From Penium margaritaceum (taxonomy: Eukaryota > Streptophyta > Zygnematophyceae > Desmidiales > Peniaceae), in NCBI GenBank assembly GCA_023375785.1, contig SZWC01025457.1:6723-34843 (forward strand): DNA of 28,121 nucleotides, given 5' to 3'. This document shows, in pieces, positions 9,379 through 17,949 of this stretch. Within the stretch, counting starts at the first letter, position 1; the number at the start of each line of letters is the position of its first letter. Position numbers and translations under genes: made by a program. Under the pieces are notes generated by a model. The model was not told the DNA's origin. It saw only the letters and a list, made by a program, of their open reading frames with translations, and did no database searches.

Positions 9379-10147
9379 TGTTGTTATATGAATGCCCCTT
9401 GGCCACTAGTCTCCAGAATTGGCAAGTAGTGGACGGACCAGGCATGCACTGCTCATGTGGAGCAAGTCCCCTGGGTCCTGTCCAACAGACCAGGCATGCA
9501 CTGTCCTTGTTCAAGGATAAGTCCCCTGGGTTTTTCTAATGATGGCTATTCAGATTGTCAATCTGACCGTATCGATGGAAAGAGCAGGTGTCAAACTGTC
9601 AGCTATCCAAGTTTCGGGCTGATCCAATGGTCGGATTGGAAGATGCAAGATGTGCCTTGGGTCAGGGGATGTCTTCCCCGATTGAAGGGATGACCTCCTT
9701 AACTTAAGGAGTGACATCGGACGAGGTGCGCACGGTTTGGGTTAGCCAAGGCGCTCGCGCTTCGGCTGCCAAAGGCACTCCTCAGCTATTTATGCCTTGT
9801 ACTTGCCATTGTCTCAACTACTCCTTCACTTGATGTCTCTTGTTTGAGCTGTGCGCTTGAGACTGAGCTTGATATGAACTGCTAAGGTGGTTGTAATCTT
9901 GCTTGTGTGAGAGTGCTGACTTAATGTGTTGGACTCTCACACCAAGGAAGAAGAAGGCTTAGAGGGCGGGAGCCCCTAAGACCTTGAGCGAAAGCACCTG
10001 GGTAGCTAGGTCTCACCAGAGGCATAGTTCATTCCTTGGGGGTGATCGTGATCCTTGGGTAAAATTCCCTTGGACGGTCGGCAGTTGCCATTGTGTCGGC
10101 GCTGTTTTCTAGACCGGAGCCTCAGGCCACGTGACTCAGGAATAGCA
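9379..10147 (+). repeat. 5' LTR of element A
   Basis: It starts TGTTGTTATATG after the target duplication and ends AATAGCA, giving TG...CA ends. The last 187 bp (9961-10147) recur at 14749-14935. The distal part shares gttttctagaccg with the LTR of element C, and the proximal part has two copies of ccaggcatgcactg, a motif also related to C. This suggests that A and C are sister families. Confidence 0.88.
9787..9793 (+). promoter_or_regulatory. Possible TATA box in the LTR of element A
   Basis: TATTTAT lies in the middle of the LTR, where the U3 promoter of a copia LTR would be. It is the best TATA-like match in the LTR. No transcription start can be shown from sequence. Confidence 0.35.
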
Positions 10148-10150
10148 AAA

Positions 10151-10165
10151 GGGTTATGGGCCCAC
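10151..10165 (+). promoter_or_regulatory. PBS of element A, complementary to the anticodon arm of initiator tRNA-Met
   Basis: GGGTTATGGGCCCAC is the exact reverse complement of the anticodon stem-loop of plant initiator tRNA-Met (GTGGGCCCATAACCC, containing the CAT anticodon). It lies three bases after the LTR end. A primer here would be a tRNA cut in or near the anticodon loop, as established for Drosophila copia. Element C has the same 15 bases at 26565-26579. Confidence 0.82.
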
Positions 10166-10388
10166 GCCTAGTGTGAGACCTAGTTGCAAAAAGCATACAG
10201 GTTGCTCAGTAGCTCAGCAAACGTGAGGAGCGCAGACGCTCTATCACACCTACAGGTGCTCCTCTTCGGCCCTCCGTCTAAGACCTCTCATCAGCCTGAC
10301 ATCGGCTCCATCAGCCTGACATCGGCATCAACAGCAGGTGTAGCAGAGCGGCCTCAACGGAAGCAGATCTGCCTCAACTGCAGGTACC
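10166..10388 (+). other. Leader of element A
   Basis: Untranslated stretch between PBS and gag ATG. It contains two direct copies of catcagcctgacatcggc at about 10288-10326. Similar catcggctccatcggc repeats occur in the leader of element C. I see no gene. Confidence 0.5.
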
Positions 10389-11910
10389 ATGGCTCCACCT
10401 ACCGTCGAGGAGAAAGGCAAGAGCGCCATCGAGGAAGGCTCGTGGACTAGCACACCTGTGGCCACCACTGGAGCTGTGACGTCCACAGTAGAGGCAGGGA
10501 GTGGCATTCATGCGCCAATTCCTAAATTTGATGGGACAGGGTTCTCGCTCTGGAAGTGGCAGTTTGGTATCATAGTCGATGACCGTGATCTCCTCCCCTA
10601 CTTCACAGGGGAGGCTGGCCAACCACTTTCATCCCAACCAGAGGAGCTCGCAGTGTGGAAGCGGGCCAACAAAAAATGCATGGCCATTCTGGTCTCAGCA
10701 CTGCAGCAGCATCTGCTCTCTCATATCTTCGGCCTCACAAACACAGCTGAGGCATACAAGAAACTATGCAAGGTCTACTAGAGTGACTCCCTTGCCAACC
10801 ATTTGTTCATCCTCCAAAAGTTGCTGAGGATGCAGCTGACTGAAGGCGAGGATGTCCTAAAATTCTTGCAGCAGTTTGAGACTCTCCTTCAGCAAGCGAG
10901 CAACATGGGCTGGAGCCTTGAAGCCGACATGCAGGGGATGATTCTCCCCATGGCTCTTCCACCAAGCTGGGGTCCCATGATTACTGTGATTGGTGGCTGG
11001 CCAGAGGACCACGTGAAGTACTCCAACATCTCGGAGTACATCCGCAATGAGGCTATGCGGCGTAGCCATAGCGAGGCCAACATTGCAGCCTATGCTAAGG
11101 GCGGAGCAAGCAACAGCGGCACTAGTAACTCAGGGCAGCAGCAGGGGGCAGGCGGCAAGGGGAAGGGTAAGCGACGGCCTGGCAACTGCCACAACTGTGG
11201 CAAGGCAGGGCACTGGGCATGCGATTTTCGTGCTCCAAAGAAGGAAGGGGCCAAGGGAGAGGGAGAGAAGGGTGACAAGGGAGGCAAGGGTGGGAAGCAG
11301 CCCACCGCACTGATGGCACAAGGCACGACTGGCGCTGGCAATGCACTCCTTAAGCCAGGGGCCTTTGCACTTGACTCTGGCACAAATCACCATTCCACCA
11401 ATGACAAACGGGGGTTCATCTCCATGGGCCCCTGCCACCTCAACTTCCGTTGTGCTAACGGGAGGGTGGAACCAGCTGAAGGGGTGGGTGACAAGCTGGT
11501 CACCATCCAGGTGAATGGCCAAGAGAAGGAGCTAAAGCTCACCGAGGCAGTCTATCTGCCCAACTTCGCTGCCAACCTACTCTCTGTCGGCAAGATTACT
11601 GACTGAGACATGACGGTCGTCTTCAACAAGAACAGGGCCGTTATCCTTCCCACGTTGGCAGTGAAAATACAGTACATTGCAAAGAGTGTGGTGGCGGATG
11701 TTCCACGCGTGGGCGGCCTCTACATCCTCCAAACCAAGGTGGAGGGTGCTGTCGAAGCTGGGGCAACCATGACTGCCCGGGGAAGTGAGATGGTAGAGGC
11801 AGAAAGCAGCCGCCCGTCAACAGCAGCAGATACAACAAAATCAGTGGAAGCTGCAGCACCCACTCAACCCGAAGCAGTCGCTGGGACTGCCACGGCATCG
11901 GAAGCGAACT
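10389..11910 (+). pseudogene. gag: Element A gag and aspartic protease
   Basis: The frame begins MAPPTVEEKGKSAIEEGSW at ATG 10389. It carries a gag domain of the UBN2/DUF4219 kind (FDGTGFSLWKWQF, LANHLFILQKLLRMQL, then MALPPSW) and a zinc knuckle at 11187-11228 (CHNCGKAGHWACDF). The last ligand is Phe (TTT) where CX2CX4HX4C needs Cys. The protease follows with FALDSGTNHHST, its catalytic Asp at 11373-11375. In-frame stops are TAG at 10779-10781, where element C has Gln in RVHQSN, and TGA at 11604-11606. The start ATG is upstream of the conserved domain and resembles that of element C in placement. The product would be capsid plus the protease that matures the particle. Confidence 0.87.
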
Positions 11911-12570
11911 ATGGACCAAGACCTTTGGCACAGGCGCTTGGCCCACGCCGCCCACTCCACGTTGGATACAATGGGCAAGCACGAGCTGGTACGAGGCCTG
12001 GCCTTGGGGAAGGGAGAGGGTGCGAGGAAGGTGAAGAATGTATGTGAGGCCTGCCTCATGGGCAAGGCTAAGAGGAAAGGGCGCAAGGGGAACAAGCACG
12101 GAAATTTGGCGAATTAACCTCTCGAGTTGGTCTGCACCAACGTGTGCGGGCCGATGCGGACAGCCTCAGTCGGAGGCTGCAGGTATTTCCTCACCTTCAC
12201 ATATGACAAAATGAGGAAGATCTGGACGAACTTCATGGAGCAGAACAGTGAGGTAAAGGAGCATCTGCAGCACTTTGTCGCAATGGTTGAGCGGCAGATC
12301 GGCAAGAAGGTTAAGGCCCTTTGTTGCGATAACGGTGGGGAATACAAGGCCTGTGAGGACTGGCTGGCGGAGCAGGGGATACGGCAAGAAAGTACAATAC
12401 CTGAGTCACCCGAGAGCAACGGTGTCGCTGAACGGCTCAACCAAACCATCCTCGGGATGGTAAGAACGATGTTGTATGAAGCAAAGTTGCCAGGACGGTT
12501 TTGGGCCGAGGCTTCTAGGACAGCGGCCTACATCATCAACCTCACACAGCCCTTTGAGGAAAGGGGAAAA
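11911..12570 (+). pseudogene. pol: Element A integrase region
   Basis: Coding switches to another phase near 11910. The GAG-pre-integrase motif LWHRRLAH with CEACLMGKA is followed by PLELVCTNVCGPM, then CCDNGGEY (Asp at 12328-12330) and SNGVAERLNQT (Glu at 12430-12432), the D-D-E catalytic set of retroviral-type integrases. The first Asp is Asn here (AAC at 12139-12141, where HTDVCGP is usual), which should abolish strand transfer. A TAA at 12115-12117 precedes PLEL. A frameshift near 12560-12572, at ggggaaaaagaag, returns the frame to the gag phase. Confidence 0.85.
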
Positions 12571-13160
12571 AGAAGCTGCCACCGATGACCCCACAAGAGG
12601 CATGGTCGGGCTTGAAACCAGATGTCTCACATCTGCGAGTGTTTGGCTGCCAGGCCTATGCAAGGAAGCTGACGAGGGAGGGTGCCAGTAAGCTCGATCC
12701 GGAGGCCAAGAAATGTCTGCTCTTGGGGTACAAGAGTGCCCAACGCCCTTACAGGCTCTAGGACCTACAAGGCAACAAAGTGATTCGTAGTAAAGACGTG
12801 GACTTCAACGAGGCTGTCGTAGGAGCAGAGCAGCAGTTCAAGGACGAGCCAGTGCCCAAACCGGGTGAATGGCTAGTTTTACTGGAGACAGGCGATGAGG
12901 CACCACAGGGGTGGAGCAGCATTAAGGCAACAGAGGCAAGAGGAGTGGTAGCTTCAGGGAGAGCTGCAACAGAGGACTCTGATGTTGATTCAGATTCCTC
13001 CTCCTCCTCTGATGAGGACTCTTCCACTGAGGGAGAGTTTGTGGTAAGAGAACCAGAGCAGCATGAGCAGCAAAAGCAGCCGTCGCAACATCAGGTAGTA
13101 AGACGCAGCTCGCGCTTATCTATCCCACCACGACAGTATGATGCTACAACTGGTGAGTGG
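12571..13160 (+). pseudogene. pol: Element A integrase C-terminus and acidic linker
   Basis: The frame resumes with PQEAWSGLKPDVSHLRVFGC and LLLGYKSAQRPYRL, the conserved end of copia integrase, interrupted by TAG at 12759-12761. A long acidic linker rich in Ser, Glu and Asp follows (DVDSDSSSSSDEDSSTEGE near 12980-13040), then the RRSSR basic patch. This linker joins integrase to RT and is normally variable between families. Confidence 0.8.
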
Positions 13161-14748
13161 AATGGTCTGAGTTATGCCTTCGTGGCTCAGGGAGAGCCGT
13201 CCACAGTGGCAAAAGCACTTGCTCTACCGGATGGGGCCAAGTGGAAGGCCGCCATCGAAAGCGAGTTGGCATCGCACAAGGAGAACAGGACATGGAAGCT
13301 GGTGGACCGGCCCGCTGGCGCTCATGTTGTAGGATGCAAGTGGGTCATGGTCAAGAAGCTGAAGCAGGATGGGACCATCGACTGCCACAAGGCGCGGCTG
13401 GTGGCCAAGGGTTTTGCGTAGCGGCCAGGGAGCGAGTACGATGAGACGTACGCGCTCGTCGTCACCTTTGCAACAATCCAGTCTCTCCTCGCAACAGCAG
13501 CAGCCAAGAATTTAGAGGTTCACCAGATGGATTTCAAGACTGTATTTCTCTACGGAAAGCTTGACAAAGAAGTCCTGATGGAGGTGCCTGAGGGGGTGGA
13601 TGCACTACCCGGAAAAGTTTGCAAGCTCGACAAGTCATTGTATGGGCTGAAATAGGCCCCGAGGTGCTGGTACAAGGACATGGACGCCTTCATGGAGGGG
13701 TCTGTGTATGGTCACTACGAGAATGACCTCAGTATGTACATACGAGAGGACAAGGATGGCCTCGTCTTGGTGGCTCTTTACGTCGATGACCTCATCATCT
13801 GCACATCATCGACAAAGCTGCTGAAGAACATCAAGATGCAGCTGAGCAGCCGGTTCCACATGAAGGACCCGGGACCTCTTGAGTACTACCTAGGCATCAG
13901 TGTCATGCGGGATTGCTCAGCCGGCACCATCAGGCTCAGCCAGACCAAATACATTGATCACATCCTCAAGCGGTACGACATGGAGGACTGCAAACCCGTC
14001 AGCACCCCCATGGCAGCAGATTGCATCCTCACCTCAGGTGCCGCTCCTACCAACAAAGCAGAGCAGGTCGACATGGCAGGCATGCCATTTCAGTCTGCCG
14101 TGGGCAGTCTAATGTACCCGATGGTCGTGACTCGTCCCGACATCTGCCACGATGCGGGGCAGGTGAGCAGGTATGTGGCCAACCCTGGGCCACAAAAATG
14201 GCAAGCAGTGAAGCGGATCTTTTGCTACCTGAAGGGCACGCGACACTTGGGCATCCAGTACGGTGGGGTGCCCCAGTCGGAATCCTTGCGGCTCATGGTG
14301 TAAACCGATGCAGATTGGGCCGGGAATGTTGACGACCGCAAGTCCACGTCGGGCTACGTGTACGTGCTGAACGGAGGAGCCGTGTCATGGGCAAGCCGCA
14401 AGCAGGACTGCGTCTCCCTCTCCACTGCCAAAGCAGAGTACATCGCTCTAGCGGAAGCATTCAAGGAGACAATGTGGCTGCGCAGATTTCTCCAAGAGAT
14501 ACGAGCACCTCAATCGGCCGCAACGGTGGTCAAGGTGGACAAGAAGTCTGCCATGGACATGTCCAAAAACGGCACCTTGATGCGGAGGACAAAACACATC
14601 GAAGCTTGGTACCACTTCAGTCGTGACCTGGTCGCTAAGGGAGTGCTAGAGCTGGAGCACGTTGCGTCCAAGCTCAACCGGGCAGACATGCTGACAAAAC
14701 CCCTTCGCCGAGAACTCCACCTTGTAGGAAGACAGGGTATCGGCATGA
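13161..14748 (+). pseudogene. pol: Element A reverse transcriptase and RNase H
   Basis: RVT_2-type RT begins near KWKAAIESELASHKENRTW and KWVMVKKLKQDGTIDCHKARL. It continues with HQMDFKT, LYGLK and ALYVDDLIIC (YVDD at 13779-13790), then YYLGISV, VGSLMYPMVVTRPDI and RIFCYLKGTRHLG. RNase H has TDADWAG, VSWASRKQDCVSLSTAKAEY, KHIEAWYHFSRD and RADMLTKPLRRELH. TAG codons at 13419-13421 (GFA*RPG) and 13653-13655 (GLK*APR) replace Gln of the usual motifs. TAA at 14301-14303 precedes TDADWAG. Near 14745 the coding end is joined directly to LTR sequence, so the terminal stop, PPT and LTR start are missing. Confidence 0.9.
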
Positions 14749-14935
14749 AGAGGGCGGGAGCCCCTAAGACCTTGAGCGAAAGCACCTGGGTAGCTAGGTC
14801 TCACCAGAGGCATAGCTAATTCCTTGGGGCTGATCGTGATCCTTGGGTGAAATTCCCTTGGACGGTTGGCAGTTGCCATTGTGTCGACGCTGTTTTCTAG
14901 ACCGGAGTCTCAGGCCACGTGACTCAGGAATAACA
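14749..14935 (+). repeat. 3' LTR of element A, truncated to its last 187 bp
   Basis: It matches 9961-10147 over the same length, with eight differences by my hand count (six transitions), and ends AATAACA before the CGATC duplication. The first 582 bp of the LTR and the PPT are absent, so the RNase H frame runs straight into the LTR. Confidence 0.88.
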
Positions 14936-15830
14936 CGATCATGCTCAAGCTCCATGCCTAGAAAGACTCGTGGTGGCCTGCGATCCTTCATCTAGTAGGG
15001 AGGATGCAACAGGTCCTTAACGTGCTGGATGGTAGTTGCCACCGATGATGCAATAAGCAGGTCGTCATTATAGACTACGATAGTGATGAGGGTCTGACCT
15101 CGCGGACTGATGAACAACACAGGGTCGGCAGAGCTGCGAAGGAGGCCGCAACTAAGAAGCGTACAATTGATGTCTAGGTTTTAGTAGCGTGGTGACCACT
15201 TCAAGCCATAGAAGGCCTTCCGGGGCTTCCAGACCTTGCCGGAGCCATCGTCGAAGCCTGGAGGCTGCACCATGTAGAGCTCCTCGCTCTCCTATGAGCC
15301 ATGGAGAAAGGCGTTGCTCACATCCATCTGATGCAGTTCCCACCCGTGCTGGGCAACCAGGCTAAACAACGCCTGAGTGGTGGAGAACCAACCAACCAAG
15401 GCAAAGATCTGGTTATAGTTGATCCTAAGGACCCGAGCAAACCCCTTGGCTGTGAGACGGGCCTTGTACTTGTCCAGGGACCCGTTTGGCTTCCACTTTC
15501 ACCGGAGAACCCATTTGGCACCGATGGCCTTACGTTCTGGGGGAAGGTGGACGAGCTCATAGACGTGATGTTGCCAAATGGCAGCAAGCTTGTTGGTGCA
15601 TGTAGTATTCGAGTAAGCAGCCTCGGGAGACGCCCGAGCCTCACGTAGGGTGGATGGGTCCTCTGGTCGCTCCGTGGGACAGACATTGAGGACATGCGCA
15701 TACCACATCCTTGATGGCATCCGTGTGAGCATGGCCACAACTGCATACCGATGCTCCTGATGGAGCAAGGCATAGCCCAAAGCTGACCCTCGATGTAGGT
15801 CAACGATGAGTGACAGTGTGGCCAATCCGA
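14936..15830 (-). pseudogene. pol: Element B reverse transcriptase (proximal half)
   Basis: The minus strand reads SPEAAYSN, HHVYELVHLPPERKAIGAKW, WKPNGSLDKYKARLTAKGFA, HQMDVSNAFLHG (about 15297-15332), YGLKWSPRY, then VVYNDDLLIAS and FLGMELEHDR at the insertion point. The catalytic box is YNDD (15061-15072) instead of the common YVDD. Stops include TGA at 15499-15501, TAG at 15292-15294 and TAG at 14993-14995 (PPY*MKD, where Gln is plausible). The domain continues at 9378 on the other side of element A. A frame change near 15830 separates it from the repeat-bearing linker. Confidence 0.85.
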
Positions 15831-16910
15831 GTGCCTTGGTGCCGGGGTCCCACTCACAACCATGGTAGTGGATCTGACATGAGGCGAGGAGCCTCGTGGG
15901 ATGACAGGGGGTCGTGGAGTGAGAGGACGTGAGGAGGCGGCATGAGTGCTCCCTGTCGGCCTGGGTCCAAGGCTCCCGCCCGGACCACGTGTGGAGCGCG
16001 CCGATACGGACTGGGCAGCCGGCCCTGAGGGGCTGGCGGACACGGATGGGATAGCTGGCCCTTAGGAGCCAGTGGACACGGATGGGACAGCCGGCCCTGA
16101 GAGACTGGCGAACACGGATGGGGCACCCGACCCTGAGGGGCTGGCAGACACGGACAGGACGGCCAGACGTGAGGGGTTGGCGGACACGGACGGGGCAGCC
16201 GGCCCTGAGGGGCCGGCGGACACAGATGGGGCGGCCGGACGTGAAGGGCTGGCAGACACTGTTGGGGCAGCTGGCCCTGAGGGGCTAGTGGACACGGACG
16301 GGAAAACCGGCTTTTAGAGGCTGGTGGGCACGAATGGGGCAGCCGGCTCTGAGGGGCTGTCGGACACAGATGGGGCAGCCGGCCTTAAGGGGCTGGCGGA
16401 CACGGAAGGGGCAGCCGACGTAGACGGACACGCGGGCGCAGACAATGGAATGCCCGGATGTGGCTGGACGGAGGACGGCCCCACCAGTCCCCCACGCGAT
16501 GGGAGGAACATTGATGCACCGGAGCTAACGAGGTTGCGGTAAAACACGTCCTCAAAGAAGAGGACATACAGGGACTCGACAATGCAGTGCCGGGTGGGAT
16601 CCCAGAAACGCCATGCCCTTGACTGACTCGAGACGCCAAGGAAGGTACAGGGATGGCCGCGAGGCTCGAGCTTGCCACCCTGGTGTGGAGCAGGCAACCA
16701 CACTATGGCTAGGTAGCCCCAGACCCGGGCCGGACGCAGGTCGGCTTGCTCTCCACACCAGTGATGGTATGGTGTGGATTGACGAGGAATGGGTCCATGG
16801 GGAATCCGGTTCCAGACCCACGTCATGTAGGTCATGGCCTCAAAGTAGAAGCCGTCACACATGCTGTATTTGACCCACACGGTGTGGATGGCGTCGACCA
16901 TGGTGCGGTT
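15831..16910 (-). pseudogene. pol: Element B integrase C-terminus and Ser/Pro/Ala-repeat linker
   Basis: After a TAG at 16911-16913 the minus frame reads NRTMVDAIHTVW, MTYMTWVWNRIP, ARVWGYLAIVWLP and FLGVSSQSRAWRFW, the usual end of copia integrase. It then enters a linker made of repeated SASPSGPAAPSV-like units encoded by the 36-bp minisatellite. Stops at 16314-16316 and 16062-16064 lie within the repeats. The linker joins integrase to RT. Confidence 0.75.
16016..16447. repeat. 36-bp minisatellite, about 11-12 units, in frame in the pol linker of B
   Basis: Units are 36 bp of the form cagccggccctgaggggctg then gcggacacggatgggg, starting at 16016. Eleven successive units keep exact 36-bp phase to about 16411, and a degenerate one follows. 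Because 36 is divisible by three, the linker frame is kept and encodes 12-residue repeats close to SPSGPAAPSVSA on minus. The open frame on + (DTDGAAGPEGLA repeats) is its antisense shadow. Confidence 0.9.
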
Positions 16911-17280
16911 CTAGCGCTCAAAGACGCCGTTCTGGACAGGTGTATAAGTCGTTGACGTCTCATGATGAACACCACGGGAGATGAGGAAGAGTGTGGTCCC
17001 CCCCCGAAACTCACCCTCGCAATCGGAACGGAAGCAGCGGAGGGGGCGGCCACACTCGCGTTCAGTACGGACAAGCCAGTCTCGAATGATGGGAGCGACA
17101 TCGCTCTTTTGCCAAAGGCAGAAGAACCATCGATAGTGATAGTAGTCTTCCGTAAGTGTGAGGACATAAAGACCGTGCTCGCCGACTGACTCTGTCGGGA
17201 GGGGACTCATGACATCAAAGTGGACCAAGTCAAGCGGGGCGGTCGCTCGAGAGGCAGAGAGGGGGTAGGTGGAATTTTAC
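16911..17280 (-). pseudogene. pol: Element B integrase core
   Basis: The minus frame reads DLVHFDVMSPLPT, YVLTLTEDYYHYRWFF, RCFRSDCEGEFRGG and TYTPVQNGVFER. The catalytic Asp residues are at 17214-17216 and 17022-17024 and the Glu at 16917-16919, so the D-D-E triad is kept. SDCEGEF replaces the common SDNGGEF. A TAG at 16911-16913 follows VFER, and a TAA at 17277-17279 lies between the pre-integrase motif and this core. Confidence 0.85.
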
Positions 17281-17949
17281 ATCTTCCCCTGAGCGCAATC
17301 AATGCACTCGGTGGGACACGGCAATGGAAAGGAGGCTGGGTCAAGGTCCGTGGTTGGCTGCATGCGAAGCATGCTGTCAACAGCTGCAGAGTGAACGTGA
17401 TTGAGGCGGCGATGTAGGAGACACATGTGTTGCGGAGACATTGTTCTATTAACAAACACATGACCAGTGTCAGACGATGAGGAGGGGACAGAGGTAGAAG
17501 TGGACAGGCGCGGTACGTGCCACAAGTTGCTACGGGTGGTGGCATGGAAAACAACACGACCTGACGGACCCAACGATACAGTGCCCATACCACGAGAGTG
17601 CAGAACGTCCATGCCCATGCGATCAAGGGCAGTGATAGACAGGAGGCTGAGCTCAAGGCCAGGGACGAAGAGGACATCAGTCATGAAGACATCACCAGCA
17701 GGACCACGCAAACGAACAACGCCGACACCACGAACGAGTAACACATAACCAGAACCAGTCTGAACCCCGGTGACATCGGTGATGGGACCAAGGAAACTGA
17801 AGGCCTCACCCAAGGCCGTGATGTGATGCGTGGCCGCGGAGTCAATGATCCAAGTCTCTGACAGATCCTAGACCGGTGTGGCCAGGTTGCTGCCTGGTCA
17901 CATGGCAATGGGCAAGCGACGCTGACGCGGTGGACAGAGGTGCGAATCA
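17281..17949 (-). pseudogene. pol: Element B protease and GAG-pre-integrase domain
   Basis: The minus frame contains ETWIIDSAATHHIT, with the aspartic protease triplet DSA at 17835-17843. It then has VGVVRLRGPAGDVFMTDVLF and LSLLSITALDRMGMDV, the usual C-terminal half of copia protease. LWHVPRL, LLHRRLNHVHSAAV and CIDCAQGK follow, the zinc-binding domain before integrase. A TGA and a TAG (PV*DLSETW) lie upstream of the active site, and the join to gag needs a frameshift. Confidence 0.85.

Larger units (their letters stand above)
9379..14935 (+). mobile_element. Copia-type element A, nested in element B
   Basis: A 5557-bp plus-strand element bounded by the CGATC duplication. It has a 769-bp 5' LTR, an anticodon-arm PBS, gag, protease, integrase, RT, RNase H and a truncated 187-bp 3' LTR. 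The polyprotein stays in one phase except for a switch near 11910 that is reversed near 12560. Seven in-frame stops, a changed zinc-knuckle Cys and a changed integrase Asp show that it is inactive. Confidence 0.92.

Noticed and set aside
12127..12588. Independent integrase gene starting at 12127
   Set aside because: The ATG-like start is inside the conserved integrase core. Upstream PLELV and the pre-integrase motif belong to the same polyprotein, broken by a stop and a phase change.
13680..14303. RT as part of a bacterial retron, group II intron or diversity-generating system
   Set aside because: Domain order (gag, DSG protease, D-D-E integrase, RVT_2-type RT, RNase H), LTRs and tRNA-Met PBS are those of Ty1/copia elements.
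16072..16317. Plus-strand frame with DTDGAAGPEGLA repeats resembling a repeat protein
   Set aside because: It is the antisense of the minisatellite that encodes the integrase-RT linker of B on the minus strand.
16016..16447. Evenly spaced repeats that could suggest a CRISPR array
   Set aside because: Units are contiguous 36-bp tandem repeats with no unique spacers, in a eukaryotic retrotransposon.
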